From an uncultured Actinomyces sp. (GTDB lineage Bacteria > Actinomycetota > Actinomycetes > Actinomycetales > Actinomycetaceae), in the NCBI GenBank assembly GCA_900556405.1, contig USPB01000021.1, forward strand, positions 1 to 15,025: a stretch of DNA of 15,025 nt, in the 5' to 3' direction. Under the pieces are notes generated by a model. The model was not told the origin of the DNA and searched no databases. It saw only the letters and a program-made list of their open reading frames with translations. A program made the translations under genes and the position numbers. Positions 5,805 to 13,262 of the stretch are shown piece after piece; position 1 is the stretch's first letter, and each line of letters opens with the position of its first letter.

Positions 5805-7341
5805 GGCTACTGATCGCGAGTCTTTGCAGCGACGTCTGATCTCCCTGGAAGAGAAGAACGGACGCCTGACGAGCGCGCTCACAACAGCGCGCACCGAGCT
5901 GATCCGCCTGCAGGGGGAGCTGGCCGACGTATCACGTCCCCCGCAGACGCTGGCGACTTTTGTGCGCGCTTTCCCATCGTCGCGTCAGATCGAGGTCGTG
6001 AGCGTCGGCAAGCGTATGCGTGTGGCGGTGTCACCCAAGCTCGACGTGGCGGATCTGTCCTACGGACAGTGGGTGCGTCTCGACGACACGTCGATCGCTG
6101 TCGCTGCCGATGATTTTCCCCGCAGTGGACAGGTTGTCTCCATCCTCGAATTGGTCGGCCAGGATCGTGTTCTCGTCGCCACGGAGGGCGGCGCCGAGAC
6201 TCTTCTTGAGCTTGCCGGCCCGCTGCGTCACGGCAACCTGCGCCCCGGAGACTCCCTCGTCGTGGATGCACGTGCCGGGATTGCGTTTGAACGCATCGTG
6301 CGTGAGGATGTCGAGCAGCTGCTCACCCCCGAAGTTCCCGACGTCACGTACGAAGATATCGGTGGTCTCGACGATCAGATCGCGCAGGTGCGCGACTCGA
6401 TTGAGATGCCTTTCAATCACCCCGAGCTCTATCGGCAGTTTGGGCTTCGTCCGCCCAAGGGTATTCTCCTGTACGGTCCTCCGGGATCTGGCAAGACCCT
6501 CATCGCGAAGGCAGTGGCCAACTCACTGTCCAAGCGCGGAGGCACCTCGACGTTCTTCCTGTCAATTAAGGGTCCCGAGCTTCTCAACAAGTTCGTCGGC
6601 GAAACCGAACGTCAGATTCGTGCGATTTTCGCTCGAGCGCGCACTCTCGCGGCCGGTGATACTCCCGTCGTCATCTTCTTCGATGAGATGGAGGCGCTGT
6701 TCCGCACGCGTGGCACGGGCGTGTCCTCGGACGTCGAAACGATGATCGTTCCGCAGCTTCTCGCGGAGATGGATGGCGTTGAGTCGCTTGATAACGTTGT
6801 GATCATCGGGGCCTCCAACCGTGCGGACATGATTGATCCCGCTGTTTTGCGCCCTGGCAGGCTCGACGTGCGGATCCGCGTCGATCGCCCCGATCGCGCG
6901 GGAGCGCTCGACATCTTCTCGAAGTACCTGACCCCGCAGGTGCCCATCCATGCCTCCGAGATCGCACGCTTCGGTGGTATCGACGAGGCCGTGGCTGGGA
7001 TGAGCGAACGTGCCGTCGATGCCCTCTACGCCCGTAACGAGACAACCGCGCTCTTCCTCGCGACTCTTGTCAATGGGGATCACAAGCGCATCTACCTCTG
7101 CGACCTCGTCTCCGGCGCTCTCATCGCAGGGATCGTCGAACGTGCTAAGAAGTATGCGATCAAGGACGCATTGATGGGCGCCCCTTCCGGGCTGAGCATG
7201 GAGCACCTGCTGCGCGGTGTCCATGAAGAGATGAACGAGTCATTGGAGCTTGCCGCCACGTCATCGCCGGAAGATTGGGCGCGCACGAGTGGCCTCGCTC
7301 CCGAAATCGTGAATGTGAAGCCGATTGGAACAGTGAAATGA
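5797..7341 (+). CDS. arc: Proteasome-type AAA ATPase ARC/Mpa
   Basis: A 514-residue AAA+ unfoldase that recognises pupylated proteins; it forms a hexameric ring in known members. Residues 5-50 form a coiled coil that should bind Pup. Residues 55-170 form the tandem OB domains. The AAA module follows: Walker A GPPGSGKT (227-234), Walker B VVIFFDEME (291-299), sensor region IIGASNRAD (336-344) and arginine fingers in LRPGR (351-355). The protein ends in ...VKPIGTVK and lacks the C-terminal Gln-Tyr-Leu-type motif that docks Mpa onto the 20S proteasome. That agrees with the missing prcBA genes, so I prefer the name ARC. It overlaps trmI by 8 nt and dop by 4 nt. In Corynebacterium, which has no proteasome, ARC disassembles pupylated ferritin; whether it does so here is unknown. 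Confidence 0.94.
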   Translation: MSEATDRESLQRRLISLEEKNGRLTSALTTARTELIRLQGELADVSRPPQTLATFVRAFPSSRQIEVVSVGKRMRVAVSPKLDVADLSYGQWVRLDDTSIAVAADDFPRSGQVVSILELVGQDRVLVATEGGAETLLELAGPLRHGNLRPGDSLVVDARAGIAFERIVREDVEQLLTPEVPDVTYEDIGGLDDQIAQVRDSIEMPFNHPELYRQFGLRPPKGILLYGPPGSGKTLIAKAVANSLSKRGGTSTFFLSIKGPELLNKFVGETERQIRAIFARARTLAAGDTPVVIFFDEMEALFRTRGTGVSSDVETMIVPQLLAEMDGVESLDNVVIIGASNRADMIDPAVLRPGRLDVRIRVDRPDRAGALDIFSKYLTPQVPIHASEIARFGGIDEAVAGMSERAVDALYARNETTALFLATLVNGDHKRIYLCDLVSGALIAGIVERAKKYAIKDALMGAPSGLSMEHLLRGVHEEMNESLELAATSSPEDWARTSGLAPEIVNVKPIGTVK

Positions 7342-8858
7342 GCAGCGAACGCATTATCGGTACTGAAACCGAGTATGGCGTCTACCGTCCCGGAGACGCG
7401 TGGGCAAATCCGATTGCTCTGTCGACGAAGGTTGTGACGACCTACGGTGAGATCAGCCGCACGGGCACTCCCGCCCAGGGCGCAGGTGTCGTGCGGTGGG
7501 ACTATACGGGTGAGGATCCCCTCAACGATCTGCGCGGCATGCGTATGTCGCGCGCGGCCGTTGATCCCTCGCTTCTCACTGACGATCCGTACCACCTCGC
7601 ACCATCCGGCGGCTCTGAGCGCGTTGCTCGTCCCACTGCTGAGGAGCTGGCGCTTCCGGCTGCCACTACCGCCGTCTTGACGAACGGTGCACGCCTGTAC
7701 GTCGACCATGCCCACCCCGAGTACTCCGCCCCCGAGACGATCGGTGCACGCGACGCCCTGCTGTGGGATCGCGCAGGCGAAGTGATCGCGCAGCGCGTGA
7801 TGGCACGCCTGGAACAACAGGGTGAGGAACCGATCGTCCTCGTCAAGAACAACACTGATGGTAAGGGCGCCGCCTACGGCACCCACGAGAACTACCAGAT
7901 GCCGCGCATTACCGACCTCGATGCGATCGTCCGCGGTCTCACGCCCTTCATGGTGACCCGTCCCGTCATCTGCGGCGCCGGCCGCGTGGGACGCGGACAG
8001 AAGAGCGAAGTACCCGGTTTTCAGATGTCGCAGCGCGCAGACTTCGTCGAAAACGAGGTCGGCCTCGAGACGACCTTCAACCGCCCGATCATCAATACGC
8101 GCGACGAGCCCCACGCGAACCCCGCGCAATTCCGTCGCCTCCACGTGATCGGCGGCGATGGCAACATGTTCGATGTGTCAGCCTTCCTCCGTTTCGGCAC
8201 GACCTCCCTCGTCCTGTGGGCGATCGAGCAGGGCACTGATCTGCGCTGGGATTCGCTCGTCATGGACGATCCTGTCCAAGAGACCTGGAATGTGTCCCAC
8301 CACCCCGATCTCGACTACAAGGTTGGAACGGCTGGCGGCACCTACACGGCGGCCGAACTTCAGCAGGTATACCTGGACCTCGTGCTGGACACCTTCGAGG
8401 AAACGGGAACGACGCCCACAGCCGCCGACCAGGAGATTCTCACCCTGTGGCAGTCGGTTCTCGATCGTATGCGCGCCGACCTTTTCTCCGTGGCCACCGA
8501 GGTCGAGTGGGTGGGTAAATACCAGCTCATCAAGCGTCAGAAGGAACGCGCGAGCCTCGACTGGAACGATCCTCGTCTCGCTGCGATTGACCTGCAGTGG
8601 TCAGACCTGCGTCCCAGCCATGGCCTCGTCTATCGTCTGGCGAAGGCCGGCATGGTGACGCGCCTTGTCACAGACGAGGAGGTCGAACGCGCTGCCGACG
8701 TTGCACCAACCAACACGCGTGCCCACGTGCGAGGATGGGCAGTCGCCAACCGCCGCGATCTTGTGAAGGCATCGTGGACTTCTCTTGTCTTCGATCCCGG
8801 TGAAGGCGACTTGGTCCGTTTCCCGATTGCAGACGCGCGCGATACGTCCACCCGATAA
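7338..8858 (+). CDS. dop: Pup deamidase/depupylase Dop
   Basis: A 506-residue carboxylate-amine-ligase-fold enzyme. It deamidates the C-terminal Gln of Pup to Glu so that PafA can use it, and also removes Pup from substrates. The N-terminal IIGTETEYG (6-14) supplies the metal-binding Glu10, and TNGARLYVDHAHPEYS (115-130) holds the catalytic Asp123. HENYQMPR and the INTRDEPHANPAQFRRLHV segment are also typical. The Dop-specific loop between the first strands (about 30-112) looks longer than in the M. tuberculosis protein. The C terminus stops after LVRFPIADARDTSTR, about 20 residues earlier than I recall for other Dop proteins. The start at 7338 matches the family N terminus and overlaps the ATPase stop (ATGA). 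Deamidation is needed here because Pup ends in Gln. Confidence 0.94.
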   Translation: MSSERIIGTETEYGVYRPGDAWANPIALSTKVVTTYGEISRTGTPAQGAGVVRWDYTGEDPLNDLRGMRMSRAAVDPSLLTDDPYHLAPSGGSERVARPTAEELALPAATTAVLTNGARLYVDHAHPEYSAPETIGARDALLWDRAGEVIAQRVMARLEQQGEEPIVLVKNNTDGKGAAYGTHENYQMPRITDLDAIVRGLTPFMVTRPVICGAGRVGRGQKSEVPGFQMSQRADFVENEVGLETTFNRPIINTRDEPHANPAQFRRLHVIGGDGNMFDVSAFLRFGTTSLVLWAIEQGTDLRWDSLVMDDPVQETWNVSHHPDLDYKVGTAGGTYTAAELQQVYLDLVLDTFEETGTTPTAADQEILTLWQSVLDRMRADLFSVATEVEWVGKYQLIKRQKERASLDWNDPRLAAIDLQWSDLRPSHGLVYRLAKAGMVTRLVTDEEVERAADVAPTNTRAHVRGWAVANRRDLVKASWTSLVFDPGEGDLVRFPIADARDTSTR

Positions 8859-8863
8859 TTGAC

Positions 8864-8877
8864 GAAAGAAAGAAGAA
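8864..8877 (+). promoter_or_regulatory. Purine-rich ribosome binding region of pup
   Basis: An A/G-only run (GAAAGAAAGAAGAA) fills the 25-nt gap between dop and pup and ends 6 nt before the pup ATG. It matches the AGAAAG part of the anti-SD complement but lacks GGAGG. Confidence 0.5.
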
Positions 8878-8883
8878 CGAACT

Positions 8884-9060
8884 ATGTCGAATCAGATTTT
8901 CGCAGGTGGTCCCACCCCCGAGGATGACGCGACCGAGGCCGGCGGCCAGATCCAGGCCCGTACCTCGTCGATCGACTCTCTCCTCGACGAAATCGACTCC
9001 GTTCTGGAAACCAACGCGGAAGCATTCGTTCAGGGCTTCGTCCAGAAGGGCGGCCAGTGA
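8884..9060 (+). CDS. pup: Prokaryotic ubiquitin-like protein Pup
   Basis: A 58-residue protein. Its C-terminal half contains SSIDSLLDEIDSVLETNAEA (28-47) followed by FVQGFVQKGGQ (48-58), matching Pup from other actinobacteria. The N-terminal half is acidic and low in complexity, as expected for this disordered tag. It ends in Gly-Gly-Gln, so Dop must convert Gln58 to Glu before PafA can ligate it to substrate lysines. The only lysine is Lys55, leaving little scope for Pup chains. ARC should bind the helical 28-47 segment. pup is followed by pafA after a single base, with no proteasome subunit genes between. Confidence 0.96.
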   Translation: MSNQIFAGGPTPEDDATEAGGQIQARTSSIDSLLDEIDSVLETNAEAFVQGFVQKGGQ

Positions 9061-9061
9061 G

Positions 9062-10447
9062 GTGAGGCGTCGAGTTTTCGGCATCGAAACCGAGTACGGG
9101 CTCACCGCAGCATCGCCCAGCGGCGCCAAGCCGATGGACGCCGAGCACGCCGCACGCCAGCTGTTCGAGCCGCTCCTGCACCAGGGCCGTTCCTCGAATC
9201 TTTTCCTGCGCAACGGTGGCCGCCTCTACCTTGATGTCGGCGCGCACCCCGAGTATGCGACCGCCGAATGTGATCGGCTTGAGGACTTGCTCGAGCAGGA
9301 TCGTGCGGGTTCTACCATGCTCGCAGACCTTGCAACGCAGGCTGACGCTGCTCTCTCCGAGCTCGGCACCGATCTGCGTCTGCATCTCTTCCGCAACAAT
9401 CTGGACTCGCAGGGCAACTCTTACGGATGCCACGAAAACTACCTCTTGCACCGGCGACGCGATTTTCGCCAGGTCGCCGATGCGCTCGTCGCGTTCTTTG
9501 TGACGCGTCAGATCCTGGTCGGAAACGGGTGGATCAACACGGGCGCGGCCACCCCGCGACTGCAGTTCTCCCAGCGTGCCGATCAGATGTGGGATGCTGT
9601 CTCTTCCGCCACGACGCGTTCGCGCCCGATCATCAACACCCGTGACGAGGCGTTGGCTGATTCCGGTGCATATCGCCGTATGCACGTGATCGTGGGCGAC
9701 ACGAACGTCGCAGAGCCCACCACTGCCCTCAAGGTCGGTATGACCGAACTCCTGATCCATGCCATCGAGGACGGCCTCCAGATCGAAGACCTGGCCCTCG
9801 CCGATCCGATGCGCGCTATTCGCGAGGTGAATGCCGACCTGAGCGGATCGGCAGCCATTGAGCTCGCAACGGGCAGGATGACGAGCGCTGTCGCTATGCA
9901 GCGTGACATCCGTGAGCGTGTGCTGGCCCGGATTCCGGTTTCCGAGCTGGACCCGATGCGCGCCTACGTCGTCGACCTGTGGGGGAGGGGTCTCGATGCG
10001 ATCGCCAGCGGAGACTGGAGTGGTATCGACACAGAGCTCGACATTGCTATTAAGCGCAAGCTGCTGAGCTCCTACTGCGCACGCAGCGGTGCCACGCTCG
10101 CAGATCCGCGTGTCGCGCGACTCGAACTGTCCTACTCCGAGATCACGGCGGATGGCCTGCGCGACCGGATGGAGAGTGCGGCTCTCATGCGACGCCTGAC
10201 AACCGCCGATGCTGTGCGTCGTGCTCAAACAATCGCGCCGGCGACGACGCGAGCGACCCTGCGCGGACGTATTATTGCCGCCGCCGAGGATGCGCGAGCC
10301 GATTTGAGCGTCGACTGGGTGCACGTGCGCCTTGACGAATCCCAGACGATCCCGCTATCCCTGCAGGACCCCCTCGCCACGGTCGATCCGCGCGTGGATG
10401 CTCTCATCGCGCAGATTGACGCGTCGTCTCCTACGATTCCCGCATGA
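9062..10447 (+). CDS. pafA: Pup-protein ligase PafA
   Basis: A 461-residue ligase of the glutamine-synthetase-like fold. It activates the C-terminal Glu of Pup with ATP and joins it to the epsilon-amino group of substrate lysines. The start is the GTG at 9062, which gives RRRVFGIETEYGL, matching the family N terminus; the frame is open upstream through pup, but that extension is not homologous. Key residues are Glu9 in GIETEYG (metal) and Asp58 in RLYLDVGAHPEYATAEC (catalytic base). The segments GNSYGCHENYLL and RSRPIINTRDEALADSGAYR are conserved, as is the C-terminal DWVHVRLDES. AAGGGCGG inside the end of pup may serve as ribosome binding site. Translation is probably coupled to pup. Confidence 0.95.
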   Translation: MRRRVFGIETEYGLTAASPSGAKPMDAEHAARQLFEPLLHQGRSSNLFLRNGGRLYLDVGAHPEYATAECDRLEDLLEQDRAGSTMLADLATQADAALSELGTDLRLHLFRNNLDSQGNSYGCHENYLLHRRRDFRQVADALVAFFVTRQILVGNGWINTGAATPRLQFSQRADQMWDAVSSATTRSRPIINTRDEALADSGAYRRMHVIVGDTNVAEPTTALKVGMTELLIHAIEDGLQIEDLALADPMRAIREVNADLSGSAAIELATGRMTSAVAMQRDIRERVLARIPVSELDPMRAYVVDLWGRGLDAIASGDWSGIDTELDIAIKRKLLSSYCARSGATLADPRVARLELSYSEITADGLRDRMESAALMRRLTTADAVRRAQTIAPATTRATLRGRIIAAAEDARADLSVDWVHVRLDESQTIPLSLQDPLATVDPRVDALIAQIDASSPTIPA

Positions 10448-11484
10448 GCACCGAGCCGTCATCGCCCGATTCGCCCTCCACGCACCGTGTGAAGGGCTCA
10501 TCGCAGCGCGCCGCCGCGCGTGCTTCTCGGTCACAAGGCGCCTCGCGCGGTGGGCTCTTCCTCCGTATCGGCCTCGCTCTCATCCTGCTTGTCGTGGGTG
10601 GCGGCCTCACGTGGTGGGCTTGCGTCCCCGCCCCGACCACACAGACGATGCCAGGCGCCGACGCGACTGCCCAGTCAACGACGCTTCCCTTGTTTGATCG
10701 CGTGACGGTCTCCGGACGAGTCGGTGCGACACCCACGATTGATATCAAGGCGCCGCTTGACGTTGATGGCTTCAAGGCTCGCGTCATCGAAGAAGGCAGC
10801 GGTCGTGAGATCACGGAAGGTTCTCCCGTCCTCGTCTCAGTGACTGCCTTTGACGGGACGAGCGGGCGCATGCTCTCTGAGTCTGGCCGCCCGCAGATGA
10901 GCCTCGGAATCGTCGGTTCAGATCAGATCAGCTCGGACCTCGCCATGTTGGTCACCGGCAAGCATGAAGGGTCCCGTATCCTCGCGTTTCGCACTGTAGC
11001 CATGGGGGATGGCTCTCCCAACACCAGGGAAATTGACGTCGTCGACATCCTGCCGTCCATCGCCACAGGAACCTCGGTCGATGCCACCGTCGGTCCGATG
11101 AGCGTCGAGATGAGCCCCGAGGGACCGCTTATCAGTCACATTGCGACGCTCCCTGGCGGAGTGACGACGCAGGCGCTCATCAAGGGTGACGGCGTTCAGG
11201 TTCACGAAGGTGATCGGGTTGTCGCCCAGTTCACCGTTCTCGGTTGGACTGACGGAGTCGTCCGCGTCAACACGTGGGAAACAGGCGTGCCGGCCGTGGT
11301 GAATCTCAACACCGCGATGAAAGGCCTGACAAACGCGCTCGTCGATCAGAAGGTGGGCTCGCGCCTGGCGATCACAATTCCACCGGACCTCGCTGCGGGT
11401 GATGACACGCTCTGCGTGGTCATCGATATCCTCGGTACCGAGCCCGGCACCTCGACAGCAGGGGATAGCGCACCTCAGTCCTGA
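10444..11484 (+). CDS. Membrane-anchored tandem FKBP-like protein
   Basis: A 346-residue protein. A basic cytoplasmic segment (14-36) precedes one hydrophobic helix (about 38-59), which should anchor the remainder outside the membrane. Cys60 follows the helix, but WWAC is not a good lipobox. Two FKBP-type domains follow, about 84-204 and 212-332. The second has GDGVQVHEGDRVVAQFTVLG and ends with AITIPPDLAAG (309-319), typical FKBP wording. Several aromatic residues of the prolyl-isomerase pocket are not evident (for example QFTV in place of hYTG), so catalysis is doubtful. It overlaps pafA by 4 nt. An FKBP-type gene after pafA also occurs in other actinobacteria such as Streptomyces. A role as an envelope chaperone is plausible; a direct link to pupylation is unproven. 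Confidence 0.82.
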   Translation: MSTEPSSPDSPSTHRVKGSSQRAAARASRSQGASRGGLFLRIGLALILLVVGGGLTWWACVPAPTTQTMPGADATAQSTTLPLFDRVTVSGRVGATPTIDIKAPLDVDGFKARVIEEGSGREITEGSPVLVSVTAFDGTSGRMLSESGRPQMSLGIVGSDQISSDLAMLVTGKHEGSRILAFRTVAMGDGSPNTREIDVVDILPSIATGTSVDATVGPMSVEMSPEGPLISHIATLPGGVTTQALIKGDGVQVHEGDRVVAQFTVLGWTDGVVRVNTWETGVPAVVNLNTAMKGLTNALVDQKVGSRLAITIPPDLAAGDDTLCVVIDILGTEPGTSTAGDSAPQS

Positions 11485-11531
11485 TCGCCCATCCCGTGAG
11501 AGCCGCCGGGCATGAGCATCGCGGCGTGTGG

Positions 11532-11537
11532 GACACT
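11532..11537 (+). promoter_or_regulatory. Weak candidate -10 for aroC
   Basis: GACACT ends 7 nt before the aroC ATG, the same spacing as other leaderless-looking starts here, but the first base deviates from TANNNT and there is no -35. The 60-nt gap after the FKBP-like gene holds no terminator, so read-through from the pup operon remains possible. Confidence 0.25.
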
Positions 11538-11544
11538 GGGAGAC

Positions 11545-12756
11545 ATGCTGAGATGGATGACCGCCGGAGAATCGCACGGCCCCGCACTGATCGCCACGAT
11601 TGAGGGGCTTCCCTCGGGCTTGCGTGTCACGACTGAGGACCTGCGACGAGGCCTCGCACGTCGCCGTCTCGGATATGGCCGCGGCGCGCGGCAGAAGTTC
11701 GAGGCCGACGAGGTATCAATCCTGGCCGGCGTCCGTCACGGCGTGACCACCGGCGCCCCTGTTGCCATCCGCATCGGTAATTCCGAGTGGCCCAAGTGGG
11801 AGACGGTGATGAGCGCGGATCCTGTGGATCCTTCCGCCCTGCTGATCGACGCGGGAACGGGCGACGAGCGTGAGATCGCTCGAAACCGAGCGCTGACGAG
11901 GCCTCGTCCCGGTCACGCGGATCTTCCTGGCATGCTGTCCTACGACCTGCCCGAGGCGCGCCCTGTTCTTGAACGCGCGAGTGCCCGCGAGACTGCAGCG
12001 CGCGTTGCACTCGGTGTACTCGCTGAAGCTCTCCTGGAGCAGGTCGCCGGCGTTCGCCTCGTCTCCCACGTCGTTTCCGTCGGGGCACAGCGCGCCACGG
12101 CCTCATCGACTCCCACGCCTGCCGACGAAGCGGCACTGTGCGAGGCATCGATGCGCACGCTTGATCCGGAGGATAACGCTCGCTTCGAGGCGGCAGTTGA
12201 CGCAGCGAAACAGGCGGGCGACACGATCGGCGGTGTTGCAGAAGTCATTGCATACGACGTTCCGGTGGGCTTGGGCACTCACGTGACCGCTCGCGAGCGC
12301 CTTGACGCGCGGCTGGCCGCCGCACTCATGTCGATCCAGTCGGTGAAGGGCGTCGAAATTGGCGACGGTTTCGCCCAGGCCGCACTGCTCGGCTCCGCGG
12401 CCCACGACGAAATCCTGCGAGGTGAGGATGGACACCTGAGGCGCGCTTCCAACCACGCCGGAGGCATCGAAGGCGGCACGTCCAACGGCGCGCCAATCGT
12501 CGCGCGCGCTGCTTTCAAGCCGATCTCGACTGTTCCACACGCGCTGCGCAGCATCGACCTCGCAACGGGCGAGGAGGCCGTTGGCCTGCACCAGCGTTCC
12601 GATACGTGCCAGGTTGTACCCGGCGCTGTGATCGCTGAGGCCGAGGTCGCCCTCGTGCTCGCCGACGCGCTCTTCGACCATGCTGGTGGCCGCTCAGTGG
12701 GCGAGATGCGTCGTAATCTGGAGGCCTACCTAGGCGTCGTAGGGGAGCGCGCATGA
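11545..12756 (+). CDS. aroC: Chorismate synthase AroC
   Basis: A 403-residue enzyme that converts 5-enolpyruvylshikimate-3-phosphate to chorismate, the last shikimate-pathway step, using reduced FMN as cofactor. The N-terminal signature MLRWMTAGESHG (1-12) includes His11. RRRLGYGRGAR (39-49), TRPRPGHAD (118-126) and RASARETAARV (144-154) are all intact, and KGVEIGDGF and HQRSDTC occur later. A short extra loop of about six residues (near 101-110) is present compared with the M. tuberculosis enzyme. The start at 11545 matches the conserved family N terminus; an in-frame ATG at 11512 would add 11 unrelated residues. The gene overlaps aroK by 4 nt. Confidence 0.96.
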   Translation: MLRWMTAGESHGPALIATIEGLPSGLRVTTEDLRRGLARRRLGYGRGARQKFEADEVSILAGVRHGVTTGAPVAIRIGNSEWPKWETVMSADPVDPSALLIDAGTGDEREIARNRALTRPRPGHADLPGMLSYDLPEARPVLERASARETAARVALGVLAEALLEQVAGVRLVSHVVSVGAQRATASSTPTPADEAALCEASMRTLDPEDNARFEAAVDAAKQAGDTIGGVAEVIAYDVPVGLGTHVTARERLDARLAAALMSIQSVKGVEIGDGFAQAALLGSAAHDEILRGEDGHLRRASNHAGGIEGGTSNGAPIVARAAFKPISTVPHALRSIDLATGEEAVGLHQRSDTCQVVPGAVIAEAEVALVLADALFDHAGGRSVGEMRRNLEAYLGVVGERA

Positions 12757-13262
12757 GCGTGCGCGGTCCAATCGTCCTCGTCGGGCTGCCCGGTGCCGGC
12801 AAATCCAAGGTCGGGCGCCTCCTCGCCGGGCACTTGGGCATCGACCACATCGATACCGATGCACTCATCGTCGAACGCGCTGGCCGTCCGATTGCGGATA
12901 TTTTTGCCACCGACGGCGAAGCAGCCTTTCGCGTGATGGAGACCGAAGCAGTCGCCGAGGCGCTCACGCACGAGGCCGTCGTGTCCCTGGGCGGGGGAGC
13001 GGCAGCAACTCCCGCCGTTCGGGAGCTCCTGTCTGGCCACACCGTCGTCTACATCGACGCGCCCCACGATGAGCTCGTCCGCCGCACCGCCTCGAAGACG
13101 CATCGGCCGCTGCTGGCTGAGGATCCGTCCGGGACGCTCGCGCGGCTGCGCACCGAGCGCGAACCTCATTACCGATCTGTCGCCACCATCGTCGTTGAGT
13201 CGGGGCCCGGCCCCGTCGATGACGTCGTCACCGCCATTGCACAGCAATTGGAGCACTCATGA
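12753..13262 (+). CDS. aroK: Shikimate kinase AroK
   Basis: A 169-residue P-loop kinase that phosphorylates shikimate at the 3-hydroxyl with ATP. It has the Walker A motif GLPGAGKS (11-18), the shikimate-binding Asp34/Asp36 in IDTDALI, and Arg60 in FRVMETE. The glycine-rich SLGGGA (78-83), the LID arginine in HRPLL (117-121) and Arg136 in REPHYRSVA are also present. All expected catalytic features are present, so this is the functional shikimate kinase of the cluster. It starts with an ATGA overlap with aroC, preceded by GGGGAG, and overlaps aroB in the same way. Confidence 0.95.
   Translation: MSVRGPIVLVGLPGAGKSKVGRLLAGHLGIDHIDTDALIVERAGRPIADIFATDGEAAFRVMETEAVAEALTHEAVVSLGGGAAATPAVRELLSGHTVVYIDAPHDELVRRTASKTHRPLLAEDPSGTLARLRTEREPHYRSVATIVVESGPGPVDDVVTAIAQQLEHS

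Noticed and set aside
8906..9061. Upstream extension of PafA inside pup
   Set aside because: The frame is open, but the extra residues are the out-of-frame pup sequence. PafA homology begins exactly at the GTG at 9062.
8882..10324. Long open frame (480 codons) on the minus strand
   Set aside because: It is antisense to pup and pafA, both recognised with conserved motifs, and shows no family features of its own.
11485..11544. Possible terminator hairpin after the FKBP-like gene
   Set aside because: Only a 5-bp GCCGC/GCGGC pairing with a long loop and no T run is visible.
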